Positions 41,730 to 51,739 of a DNA stretch of 60,000 nt are shown piece after piece. The stretch comes from Symsagittifera roscoffensis (lineage: Eukaryota; Xenacoelomorpha; Acoela; Convolutidae), in contig NC_087066.1 of the NCBI RefSeq assembly GCF_963678635.1, forward strand, positions 22,291,996 through 22,351,995, read 5' to 3'. The notes under the pieces were generated by a model. The model saw only the letters and a program-made list of their open reading frames with translations. It had not been told where the DNA came from and did no database searches. A program made the translations under genes and the position numbers. Every line of letters begins with the position of its first letter. Position 1 is the first letter of the stretch.

Positions 41730-41899
41730 TTTTATGAAATAAATAATCAGTTGTACGAATATTTGTCGGTGTATTTTATATGTTTGATCCCCGCATCTAC
41801 CCGCCCATGTAGTTTTTTGAAACCAAGCTACCCAAGTTTTGTAATCATTTTCTTCGGTGAAACTTTAATCTTATTTTGTTATTCAAAATCAAAAATTGA

Positions 41900-42455
41900 G
41901 GCTAGGTAAAAATTAAAAAAGATTAATATCACAAAAATTAAAAGGAACCTTCTGCAATATTTTTTGCCAAAAGTTTCCGCCTTTTTAAATTGCATCTTTT
42001 GACAAAAATTGATTATCCGACAAAAAAAATTGTTGTTCTGAGTTCAAAAGCAGATTTATATTTTCTTCTGGTTTAATTTTTTCTTGTTAAATTTTTGCGG
42101 TTCATAAACTGTCTTTTGAGATAATAAAAATTTTTGGGAGTTCGGCCTTTTGGGATAATCAAAGAGTAAAATAAACTATGTGCGATATTAAAAAGCTTGA
42201 AATGCAATTTAACCAGTCTGAAACTAATTGTTTCAAACAAAGTGAAGCTTGCTAGTTCTTCAACTAATCTGTTCATAGATGCTAAATATATCAACTGTTA
42301 CAGGAATAGTGATTGGGTAATTGTTTTTAAGAAAAATATTTGGTTATTTTTGAAAATTTCAATAATGCTTTCCTAAAAACTACTCGAACACTACTTAAAA
42401 GATTTTTAAAAACAGCCGAAACAACCGTGGGTTCAACCTGATAAAAGCAGTCTTT
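41900..42455 (+). mobile_element. 5H/3T-like tail, strongly diverged
   Basis: Only ACAGCCGAAACAACCGTGGG, TTCAACCTGATAAAAGCAG and TCTTTCT near 42412-42455 resemble the family end. Low certainty; the 5' boundary is a guess. Confidence 0.25.
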
Positions 42456-42817
42456 CTGATTTTCGAAAAAGGTTAGGAAAACATGAGCTTGGAGTGGTTT
42501 GTTTTATTTGATTGACTTTTATAAAGAGATACAAGATCTCGTGTGGGCTGATCTATGAGTCTTCGCTTTGCCAAGCAAGTGTGCTTGTACTACACTAAAT
42601 GCATTGGAATCACGCTCTTTTATAATTTGTTGATTACAATGCGAACTTTATTTGAATGGAAAAATATTCCACAGCCATAACATCATATATTGAACTGAGG
42701 CGAGCTAATTGATCATATTAGTTCCCTTTGATTTTGGCACTTTATTTGCGACAAAATAGAGGGCAACTGGATTATTTAAGGCTTCGCTCTGTTATACTAG
42801 ATGTCTTTTTAAACTTA

Positions 42818-43297
42818 TTGTTCCTTTGTAACGAAAGTAACGGAAAATTTGTGCTCGGGGTGGATTTTTTTCTTGATTCAAATTTCGACATTTTATCTAG
42901 CAATTGTTGTCCTGAGCTTAAATTTGAAAATAAATCTCACCTGTGATCATTTTTTGTAAAGTTATGGGGGTTTAAAGATTGCCATTTCGATAAATTTGGG
43001 ACAATTAACGCGCGATATATTTCGCGCTATTAACGCGTAAGAGGAGATTTAATCCGTCATAGAAATCGTTCCAAATTGGTTCAAGGAAGCTTATTTTTCA
43101 TAATGGATTTGTTAATAGCAGCAAAATCTATCACTTTGTACTTAAAATGACATGTGGGGGATGTTTTTACAAAAAATTCAAAAATTACAAAAAATGACAT
43201 GTGGGGGATGTTTTTACAAAAAATTCGAAAAATTTCCATAGACCTTAAAAAGCAGTCGGAACATTCAGGGCTTCGCCTTTATACGAGCAGACTTGTT
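42818..43297 (+). mobile_element. 5H/3T interspersed element, well preserved
   Basis: TTGTTCCTTTGTAACGAAAG, GTGCTCGGGGTGGA, GTTGTCCTGAGCTTAAA, CACCTGTGATCATTTTT, GGGACAATTAACGCGCGATA, TTTCGCGCTATTAACGCG, CAGTCGGAACATTCAGGG, CTTCGCC and ATACGAGCAGACTTGTT are all in order. The ATGACATGTGGGGGATGTTT segment is tandemly duplicated (47-base period) inside the copy. Confidence 0.85.
43145..43233 (+). repeat. 47-base tandem duplication inside a 5H/3T copy
   Basis: TGACATGTGGGGGATGTTTT starts at 43148 and 43195 with identical flanks. Confidence 0.9.
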
Positions 43298-43627
43298 GTC
43301 TTTAAGTTTGGTAGTAAAATATGGGCTGCATTTGAAAAAGTGTTTTTTTTAACTTCGTTCAAGGAGGTTCGTTTAATTGTGCCGCAAATCTCATTAATAA
43401 CTTGTAAGTAAAAAGTTGAACAACCAAATAGCGGAAGCGATTGAGAGATCTCGACTAAGGCTCGGCTTACTTGCTGGTTTCAAGAAAACTCAAAAATAGA
43501 AACTCCGAACATCATAACCCTTGTTTTCCTCTAATTAAAAATTTTTTCAGTGAGTGCTGAGAAATAATTGATGACCCTTACTGCTTCTCTTGATTCCAAT
43601 GCGGTCTTCAATAAGGTAAAAAATAAA

Positions 43628-43763
43628 CGTTTTAAAAATAATTGCAAAGTTTTTTAGTGTTTTTGAGAATTTTACAGCACTTTAGACAGACAATTACTCT
43701 GACTAAAGTGCTGTCAAATTCTTAAAAATACTTAAGAAACTTCGCAATTATTTTTAAAATGTT
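43628..43763. mobile_element. Foldback miniature element with ~57-base inverted arms
   Basis: GTTTTAAAAATAATTGCAAAG, CTGAGAATTTTACAGCACTTTA-type left arm (43629-43685) pairs with the right arm (43704-43761: TAAAGTGCTGTCAAATTCTT to TTTTTAAAAT) with few mismatches, separated by about 18 bases (AGACAATTACTCTG-like loop). The size and structure suit a foldback-type MITE; no clear target duplication. Confidence 0.7.
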
Positions 43764-44639
43764 TTTTTTTCCGGTTAAAATAGCTTGTTTAACTTGCAAA
43801 TGCTTTTATGGCAAATTTTGTCACCTGTGACTTGTAGCTCAATAAACAATTAATGTAAAACTATATGATGCATAGATTATGACAGTTTACAATTGATCAT
43901 AATTTCTTACATATTTTTTTGTTTGTCAGAAAAATGTTTCAACAATAAACAGTTTTTGAAATTTTGTAACTTGTATAATTACAAGTGTCCCAAAAAACTT
44001 CCAAGTTTAGATTGGTAATTGGGTCGATCAATTTTTAGGTCGTAAAAAAATTGATTGTCCGATGTCTCTCAACATTACATATCTAAAAATTTCAAACAAA
44101 ATTCACAAAAGTTTTCTCTGCTACTAGCAAATTTTTGTGCGAACAGGCCGGGCCACGACATTTCGGGGCACTTTTTGGAAAGCTTCGAACAAATCGTTGC
44201 ATTTCTTGGTGTGCCACCCTCCTTATGTTTTAATGTACAGTAGCACAAAACGCTCCTTTGAAAAAAATTAATGTTGCGTGGCAGAAGAATTATCCTCAAT
44301 CTGAGCCACGTGGGATCATTTGGAGAACGTGGGTGGCCAGGAGCTGAATTCCTCGAGGGGGAGGGGGCTTCCAACAAACTCTACACTATTGCAACCCCTC
44401 TTTAAATCGGCTTTACATTCAATCAGATTTAACTCGTTTCTAGTCTTTTGCTATTTTTTTTAGATTTCAAACTAAAATTTTCATTGTCGCAAAATCTGAC
44501 ATTTAGCCAAATGATTTATGCGATCCAAATCTAAATGGCAACAGAGCAACAATATTCCGATGGCCCCTTGAAGCTACGAGAAAATCGATGAAACAATCGA
44601 TAAAGAAAAAAAAGCTGAAAGATTCTTTTTCATTTTTGT

Positions 44640-44960
44640 CTTCTTTTTATAGCGCCCTCATTTACGTTACAAAGGGTTGAAAATAGTGTTCTTGCAAATG
44701 ATGTTAATAAGACAAATCTCATGGCTTTGCTTGAATTGGCCGCTTACGCATGTTTTAAGAACGCAATATATCGTGCTGTAATTATTCAAACTGGCAAAGA
44801 TTCAAACCATCCCACCCTACAATATGGTCACAGAAAATAACAAAAAAGTTTGAGCGCAAGACAACGACTCTGTTAGATGATATCTAACGAAAATTGGTTG
44901 AAAACATTAAAAATAAACAACCAACATCCTGAGTCAAATATCTTGAGGCAAAAAAAACTC
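44640..44960 (-). mobile_element. 5H/3T interspersed element, reverse core fragment
   Basis: GGCCGCTTACGCATG, AACGCAATATATCGTGC, CAAACTGGCAAAGATTCAAA, GCGCAAGACAACGACT and AACGAAAATTGGTTGAAAA are the inverse of the core and 5' body. Tail and 5' end are missing. Confidence 0.45.
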
Positions 44961-45545
44961 AAGCTTTTAAAATCGAATTACCACCATATGCCATTTGGCC
45001 AATAAGAACCTTTGCAGGTAAAAAGATGGACAAGTGATGCGCAAAATGCACAGAATGTTCCAAGAGGACAAAATAGGTAGAAACATACATAGCAAATCAA
45101 CCGCACGAGGTAGTTTGGTATTTTTAGTTTGAATAAAGAATTAGAAAGTGATTTTTCCACTTGAATTCATCAAGCTCATAAAAAATCAGCCCATTTCAAG
45201 AGATAAAAGTCTCCATAACGCCAACATCCGAAAAAGTTAGCTCTTAGTCGAAGATCTCGGAAAAAGTTTCTTTCTCAATATGTCTGCACGCTTATTAGCC
45301 GTAGTAAAAATGACAATGTAACCTTTTAATCAGCAATTAGTTCCCTGAAGAAGTGTAATTTCATGGCAAAAATAGGGTTGTTACCGAGATTCATGAAGAT
45401 TTAATGAAGATTTACTTACGACAAAACAAGCCTGATTGTCTACAAACACTTGTAACGGCTTAGTAGGACTTGTGTCTATGTCAGTAACATTGGAAATAAA
45501 AAGCATTTTTTAAACCTGTTTTCACTACGGCATTGTGTTCTGCAG

Positions 45546-45649
45546 TGGCAGCAAAAAGTCTGCTAGATCAAATCACGACGCTAAAATTGAAACATCTTGT
45601 CACATCATTCCCAGGCCAGTCAACATATGAATGGCTATCACGTTTCAAA
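45546..45649 (+). CDS. Orphan exon-like segment, 34 codons
   Basis: Lies between a good acceptor (TTGTGTTCTGCAG after a pyrimidine-rich run) and a strong donor, GTATGT at 45650. The frame set by the acceptor is AAKSLLDQITTLKLKH, then LVTSFPGQSTYEWLSRFK, protein-like and higher in GC than its surroundings. Phase 1 at the start, phase 0 at the end. I find no partner exon within several kilobases and do not recognise the sequence. It could be an internal exon of a gene with very long introns or a decayed retroelement piece. Confidence 0.35.
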
Positions 45650-46014
45650 GTATGTTTTGTCTACAGACTAAACATTAGTTTTCATTTTCTAGAAGATATC
45701 TTGGACAAATTTTTTTTGAGATACGGTTTTGAAAGAAGATCTCAGGATATTTACTGCAAAGCAAATGTCGGGCCCACCTGACAAACTGAATAGCTTAAAA
45801 AACCATCGCGAGTCCTCTTTTGTCACGTTTTTTAACTTTCTCCTGCCTTATGAAAAATCTGCAGGGCAGTCATCTCGGTAATTTTCTTTGTTTTCTCTCA
45901 GATGAGTGGACGGCGCACAGACAATTCTCGCGGCAATAACCGGCTCTAAATTTCGTATAGAGTCCTACCCTCTGTAGGCAAGCTCGCAACACGTTGGCGC
46001 GACTGCGGCGGTCG

Positions 46015-46115
46015 CTATTATTGGCTGAATTGTCTCTGGCTGAATTGTCTGCATGATTTTGGCTGAATTGTCTGAATTTCAAATCGGCTGAATTGTCTTT
46101 GGCCGAATTGTCTGG
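46015..46115. repeat. GGCTGAATTGTCT short repeat, five imperfect copies
   Basis: GGC(T/C)GAATTGTCT occurs five times with spacers of varying length. The reverse-strand open frame over 45870-46220 reads these as repeated DNSA units; I consider it a by-product, though the segment is GC-richer than its surroundings. Confidence 0.8.
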
Positions 46116-46429
46116 ACGCGGAGTGGACATCGATCGGTTTGACTTCTTCATTATACTTTTCCTACACGACAAAGATATAGTTTCCCCAATTTTTCCGGGT
46201 TCGGTTTTCTGAATTGTCACACTTCATTCCCTGAAACCAATTACTATCAATTTTTCAACTTCTGTCAAACTTTTAGCGAAATTTGTTTTCAAGTCAGCTA
46301 CAAAAGTTTTTCACAATATATAAACAGTTTATCATCTTACCACATACCCATTAAAACTTCTAACTTTTTAGCTTTCCTCGTGGTGATCAAGATTTCACCG
46401 TAAATTGAAGTTTTAATAAAATTATTTGA

Positions 46430-46953
46430 AGTATTAAGTCAGTTTTGCTCGGGGTGGGTTTTTTTCTTCAGACAAATTTTGACTTCTAACTAGCCAATTT
46501 TGACGGATTTTTATTTTTATCATTCAAAAAGTATTGTTGTTCTGAGCTCAAATTTGAAAAGATATTTCACCTCTGATTGTTTTTCGTAAAGTTATGGGGG
46601 TTTAAAGATTGCCATTTTGGCAGATTTGGGACAATTAACGCGCGATCTATTTCGCGCTATTAACGCGTAAGCGGTGAGTTAATCAGTCTTAGAAATCGTT
46701 CCAAATTAGTTGAAAGAAGCTTATTTGCCATAATTAATTCGTTACAAGTAGCGAAATCTATTGTTTTGTACTTTATATGGCATGTGGGGGATGATTTTTA
46801 TAGAAAAAAAAAATATTCAAATTTTAGAAAAAAAAATTCATTTTATTTTATTTCATTTAATTTTTTTCATGTTGTTCATGTTATTACTGCTCCATAAACC
46901 TTAAAAGGCAGTCGGAACATTCAGGGCTTCGCCCTGAAACGAGCAGTCTTGTT
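46430..46953 (+). mobile_element. 5H/3T element, cluster copy 1
   Basis: Opens at TTGCTCGGGGTGGGTTTTTT (its GTTCCGACT 5' end is missing) and is otherwise complete: GGGACAATTAACGCGCGATC, CGCGCTATTAACGCGTAAGC, GGCATGTGGGGGATGATTT, CAGTCGGAACATTCAGGG, CTTCGCCC and the end GAGCAGTCTTGTT. The next copy starts immediately. Confidence 0.9.
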
Positions 46954-47345
46954 GTTCAGACTTTCGATACGAAAGTGACGATATATTTGTGCGCGGGGTG
47001 GGTTTTTTTTTCTTCAGACAAATTTCGACTTTTTAACTAGCCATTTTTGACGGAATTTTTTTTACATCATTCGAAATGTTTTGTTGTCTTGAGCTCAAGT
47101 TTGAAAAGATATTTTACCTGTGTTCATTTTTCGTAAAGTTACGGGGGTTTAAAGACTGCCATTTTGGCCAATTTGGGACAATTAACGCGCAATATATTTC
47201 GCGCTAATAACGCGTAAGCAGAGAGTTAATCGGCATTAGAAATAGTACCAAGTTGGTTAAAAGAAGCTTATGTGCCATAATTGGTTTGTTACAAGGGGCG
47301 AAATCTATCCTTTTGTACTTTGTATGGCGTGTGGGGTGATGATTT
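46954..47345 (+). mobile_element. 5H/3T element, cluster copy 2 (3' truncated)
   Basis: Starts GTTCAGACTTTCGATACGAA with the 5' hairpin and runs to GGCGTGTGGGGTGATGATTT, where it passes straight into the 5' body of copy 3 (CGACTTTTTAACTAGCC). The tail is missing, which suggests recombination between tandem copies. Confidence 0.85.
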
Positions 47346-47815
47346 TCTCAAAAATTTCGACTTTTTAACTAGCCATTTTTGACGGAATTTTTTAATATCA
47401 TTCAAAAAGTATTGTTGTCATGAGCTTAAATTTGAAAAGATATTTCACCTGTAATCATTTTTTGTAAAGTTATGGGGGTTTAAAGATTGCCGTTTTGGGC
47501 AATTTGGGACAATTAACGCGCGATATATTTTGCGCTATTAACGCGTGAGCGGAGATTTAATCCGTCTCATAAATCGTTCCAAATTGGTTGAAAGAAGCTT
47601 ATTTGCCATAATTGATTTGTTACAAGGAGCGAAACCTATTCTTTTGTACTTATATGGCGTGTGGGGGGATGAATTTCTTTAAAAAAGTTCAAATTTTAGA
47701 AAAAATTTTTCATTTTATTTTTTATTACATTTAGTTTTTTATGTTGATACTGCTCTAAAAACTTTAAGTGGCAGTCGGAACATTCAGGGCTTCGCCCTGA
47801 TACGAGCAGTCTTGT
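47346..47815 (+). mobile_element. 5H/3T element, cluster copy 3 (5' truncated)
   Basis: Begins at ATTTCGACTTTTTAACTAGC without the 5' hairpin. Complete to CAGTCGGAACATTCAGGG, CTTCGCCCTGATACGAG and CAGTCTTGT. With copy 2 it makes a fused dimer sharing one 5' end and one tail. Confidence 0.85.
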
Positions 47816-48239
47816 ATTTTTTGTTTTTGAATCGTATTAAATTCCCATACTTCATTTTCCACTTGAAAATCAAACAGCACCTTGCTAAGTAGGATCTGCT
47901 AAAGACGCATTCATCATTTTTCGTATTTTTCAAGTACTTCATTTAATAAAGCCTCCTTATTGGCTCTGTTACTTGGCTCTATTTGCTGACAGTACCATGC
48001 TAGTTTTCGTCTACGCTCACGAACTTTTCTTTGTTCTTAATCATGTTGCTAGTCGCTCCAGATTCTGTGAATAGTTACCCAACTAGATGCCCTCCACTTA
48101 GATTACTAAATTTAGTCGCACGTTCAGCTAAGTTATGCTTCTCTTTGTTTAGTTTTACTGGAACATTTTTTTTGCCTGACAATGTTTAGCTCTAGATTCA
48201 AGTTTCTAATACTCATTACGTAGCTTTCTGTGCACTTGC
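47816..48239. other. Gap in the element cluster
   Basis: AT-rich DNA separating fused copies 2/3 from the subfamily B copy. No recognised element or gene. Confidence 0.4.
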
Positions 48240-48737
48240 TGTTCCGACTTTAGAAAAAAAACGGAATATTTATGCTCGGTGTGGTTTTTTTATTCAGTCA
48301 ATTTTCACCGGTTGAAATGAAAATTTTCAACAACAATTTTTTTATACCCTAATGAAGATAACAACTTCCTGATTTCAAATGTACAAAGATATTTCACCTC
48401 CGATCATTTTTTGTAAAATTTTGGGGGTTTGAAAATTGCCCAATTCGCCAAGCTCTGGACTTAATTATGCGCGTTTTGAAGAGATAATTCATAATGCTGA
48501 GAGAGTAACGCGAATTATTTATGCGTGGCGAATTATCCCGCACAACAAAATCGTGCCAAATCGAATTGAAGCTAGCTAATTGGTCGTTTTAATTTCGTAC
48601 GACTCGAAATTGTACATTTTGATATTGTCCCAATTCAATAGGTTTTTAATATTTTCTTTTCCCAAAAACTATTCGACATGAATTAAGGGACAGTCGGAAC
48701 ATTCAAGGCTTTGCCCTGCTATATGAGCAGTCTTGTT
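48240..48737 (+). mobile_element. 5H/3T element, cluster copy 4, subfamily B
   Basis: Family ends (TGTTCCGACTTTAG, and CAGTCGGAACATTCAAGG with GAGCAGTCTTGTT) but a different middle: GAGAGTAACGCGAATTATTT, ATGCGTGGCGAATTATCCCG, CACAACAAAATCGTGCC, AATTGAAGCTAGCTAATTGG and TTCGTACGACTCGAAATTG. The same body in reverse occurs at 18.47-18.76 kb, so it is a distinct subfamily. Confidence 0.85.
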
Positions 48738-48762
48738 TTGTTCTTTATTCTGCTATGTTTGT

Positions 48763-49120
48763 TGTTCCGACTTTCGATACGAAAGTAACGGAATATTTGT
48801 GCTTGTGGTGGGTTTTTTTTCTTCAGACAAATTTCGACTTTTTAATTAGCCATTTTTGACGGAATTTTATTATATCATTCAAAAGGTATTGTTGTCTTGA
48901 GCTTAAATTTGAAAAAATATTTCACCTGTGATCATTTTTCGTAAAGTTATAAGGGTTTAAAGATTGCCATTTTGACCAATTTGGGACAATTAACGCGCAA
49001 TATAATTCGCGCTATTAACGCGGAAGCGAGATTTAATCCGTCTTATAAATCGTTCCAAATTGGTTGAACGAAGCTCATTTGCCATAATTGATTTGTTACA
49101 AGGAACGAAATCTATCTTTT
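48763..49120 (+). mobile_element. 5H/3T element, cluster copy 5 (3' truncated)
   Basis: TTGTTCCGACTTTCGATACG, then ATTAACGCGCAATATAATTC and AGGAACGAAATCTATC; it stops where copy 6 starts with TGTTCCGATTTTTGATACG. Confidence 0.85.
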
Positions 49121-49644
49121 TGTTCCGATTTTTGATACGAAAGTAACGGCATATTTGTGCTCGGGGTGGGTTTTTTTTTCTTCAGACAAAATTCGACTTT
49201 TTAACTAGCCATTTTTAACGGAATTTTTTTATATCATTCGAAAGGTATTGTTGTCTTGAGATCACATTTGAAAAGATATTTCACCTGTGATCATTTTTCG
49301 TAAAGTTATAAGGGTTTAAAGATTGCCATTTTGACCAATTTGGGACAATAACATATTTCGCGCTATTAACGCGTAAGCGGAGAGTTAATCCGTCTAAGAA
49401 ATCATTCCAAATTGGTTAAAAGAAGCTTATTTACCATAGTTGATTTGTTACAAGGAGCGAAATCTATCCTTTTGTACTTTATATGGCGTGTGGGGGGATG
49501 ATTTTCATAAAAAATTTCAAATTTCAGAAAAAAAAATTTAGTTTTGTTTTATTTCATTTATTTTTTGAATATTATTACTGCTCCAGAAACCTTAATAGGC
49601 AGTCGGAACATTCAGGGCTTCGCCCTGATACGAGCAGTCTTGTT
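49121..49644 (+). mobile_element. 5H/3T element, cluster copy 6 (full length)
   Basis: The best complete copy: TGTTCCGATTTTTGATACGA at the left, GCTCGGGGTGGG, TTGACCAATTTGGGACAATA, TTTCGCGCTATTAACGCGTA, CAGTCGGAACATTCAGGG, CTTCGCCCTGATACGAG and CAGTCTTGTT at the right. Part of the first ATTAACGCG is lost. It serves as the reference for family structure. Confidence 0.9.
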
Positions 49645-49806
49645 GTACTTTATATGGCGTGTGGGGTGATGATTTTCATAAAAATTTTCAAATTAAAAAA
49701 AAAAATTCGTTTTGTTTTATTTCATTTATTTTTTTATGTATTACTGCTGATCAATAAAAGGCAGTCGGAACATTCAGGGCTTCGCCCTGATACGAGCAGT
49801 CTTGTT
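49645..49806 (+). mobile_element. 5H/3T element, cluster copy 7 (3' third only)
   Basis: Starts within the body at GTACTTTATATGGCGTGTGG and runs to a perfect tail (GGGCTTCGCCC hairpin, GAGCAGTCTTGTT). A tandem duplication of the last ~160 bases of copy 6. Confidence 0.9.
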
Positions 49807-51490
49807 TTATTTATACTCCCGTAAAACGTGTCTTTTTATGATATCTAGAGCAAACTATGCAGTTACTGCTAAAAGCGTGCTCCTTTTTATTCGAGCATTT
49901 CTCATATGTTTCTTCAAATAATCTAAGCTTTTATTTTTTGTGCTGATTTTTAAAAATTGTAAGAGAACAATCAAATTGCTTGAAAAGCCCTTCTGGGACC
50001 ATTAAATCTCAGAGTTCTAAGAATTGCCGAATCTTTTCAGCTGATATCGAAAATTCCATCAGCGGTTAATGCTCTTGTTTTCAAAATTATTAGCTGAATA
50101 ATCAATTTACGGAATTTATGTCTTTCAGAATTTTCAAAATTTTATGTAAAACTTTTCTAACTGTGCTTCTCATTCTTTTCTCAAAAAGCGTTTCAAAAAC
50201 GACTTAAATCTATTATAGTACCTGCACATGTTAATACGAAGTATGTTATTGTTTTTTTTTCTTAATTTCCTCTATCTGCTTTTTTAATTTAATTGTTTTT
50301 GGCTTCACACATGGCATAGTGTGTTTGCAGTCTACAGTCTCATTCAGGGTCGGATTTTAGGGATTCGACTCCATGGTGATCCAAACTTCAATTAGTGCTT
50401 TTTTTGAACGGCTTGTCATTTCGTCTGCATCTATGAGCGGAACTTCAAAGCCATATTCAGACAATTAAGGCACATAAAATTTAGCCAATATAAGAACGAC
50501 TTCTCGGACACAAGGTCGAGCACAATCAAAACATTAATTCGAGGACAGTTCGAGCTATTTTTTTAATTATTTTTGATACCAATTCCACAAATTGACTATA
50601 CCAAAGAAAAATTCAAAAAATGCTTTATAGCGGCGCAAAACAAACGGTCTTGCAAAAAATAAACAAAATAGCCTTGTACAGTTTTTTGAAGACACCCCAT
50701 CTGTCAATAAAGCAAACAAAATGGTTGTTTGTCGAGAAAGTCGAGACAATCGAAACATATCAAATTTTGGTCGGGAAAGTTGAAACAGATTTGAATTGGG
50801 TCAAACAAAGTCTAGTACTTTTTTGTTGCGTCGAGAAAGACGAAACATACCGAAATTTTGTCGAGAAGTAAACATTTTTTTTTCTAACAAATATCAGCCG
50901 AGACAGTAGAGAAACGCGAAACATATCGAAATATATCTGAAGTGGGTCAAGAAAGTCGAAAAATACCAAAATTTGGTCGAGAAAGTCGAAACGTACCATA
51001 ATTTAGTCGAGAAGGTCAAAACATACCGGAATTTGGTCGAGACGGCGAAACAGACCAAATTTTGGTCGAGAAAGTCGAGACAAGAATCGACCACCTCCAA
51101 CCGGGAACTTCGACGGCATGTAAAACAGCGAGAGTTTATACCAGCTGCAATATGAGCCGGCAAAAATTACGAAAGTGTTACATAAAAATGGAATAGTCGT
51201 AAATACTGGGTAAACTTAAACATAAATGACGTAAAAGTAGGCTGGATTGCACTATGCTCGGCTGGTTTGGTCTCAGTGCAATTCTCGGCTGTTTTAAATA
51301 CTCTGCTCAATTTCAGCTGGTTCAATTTTGGACTCTTTTTTGAGCAGTCGAACTTTGATGTTTTTGATTGTCAGTTCTCAAAATGAAAGTCCAGCAGGAC
51401 TCAGTCAATCTTTAAGAGAGTTTTTCTGTCAGTAATGAAATTAACCTTTTGATAGACAGATTATATAGTGTTTTAAAATTTTTATTGCAC
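49807..51490. other. Intergenic stretch with TCGA-type repeats on the right
   Basis: No gene is supported. From about 50.73 to 51.10 kb a ~31-base unit with GTCGAGAAAGTCGAAACATA and CCGAAATTTG is repeated about ten times with much variation, related to the TCGA motifs at 2.6-2.9 kb. Open frames on both strands here follow the repeat. Confidence 0.6.
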
Positions 51491-51575
51491 ATGCCGACTC
51501 TGACCGAGGTCAACCAAAATGCTTAGTCTAAAAGGTCATATTTTAGTCAGTGTCTTACATAATGAATTCAGTATT
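51491..51575 (+). repeat. LTR-like match, left end of the Ty3/gypsy remnant
   Basis: ATGCCGACTCTGACCGAGGT..., with AAAGGTCATATTTTAGTCAG and TGTCTTACATAATGAATTCA, matches 57003-57085 in the same orientation. Only ~85 bases align, so most of each LTR is decayed or the LTRs were short. Confidence 0.6.
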
Positions 51576-51739
51576 GCGGACACAATGTTTTTACTCAAAT
51601 TACGAAACACAGGATGCAGAATATGCAAGTCAGGAGAACATAACAGACCTAGGTATTCCCGTGTACTGGCCGTCGGCTTCAAATGATTCAGCAAGGTTGA
51701 TCGAAACCTGGCTAGACTAATTCATGATAGAGGCAAAAG

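Larger units (their letters stand above)
43298..45545. other. Intergenic stretch with mixed fragments
   Basis: Holds the foldback element at 43.6 kb, an unidentified GC-richer segment (44.13-44.38 kb) and a reverse 5H/3T fragment (44.64-44.96 kb). The frames at 44055-44243 (plus) and 44075-44377 (minus) both cross the GC-richer segment, and I cannot say whether either is a relict of a coding element. Confidence 0.4.

Noticed and set aside
45870-46220. Minus-strand 116-codon frame with DNSA repeats
   Set aside because: Repeated DNSA residues come from a 13-base DNA repeat; no domain, and no splice or start context better than chance.
49645-49806. GGGCTTCGCCC hairpin plus T-rich end read as a transcription terminator
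   Set aside because: The hairpin occurs at the end of every good copy of a dispersed element in both orientations in a eukaryotic genome, so it is part of the element.
49483-49824. 113-codon frame MACGGMIF...
   Set aside because: Lies entirely within 5H/3T copies 6 and 7 and repeats the translated element tail twice (RQSEHSGLRPDTSSLV); not a gene.
50305-50385. tRNA-like A box (TGGCATAGTGTG) and B box (GATTCGACTCC)
   Set aside because: The boxes are spaced roughly as in a tRNA, but acceptor and T stems do not pair. It could at most be a tRNA-derived relic.
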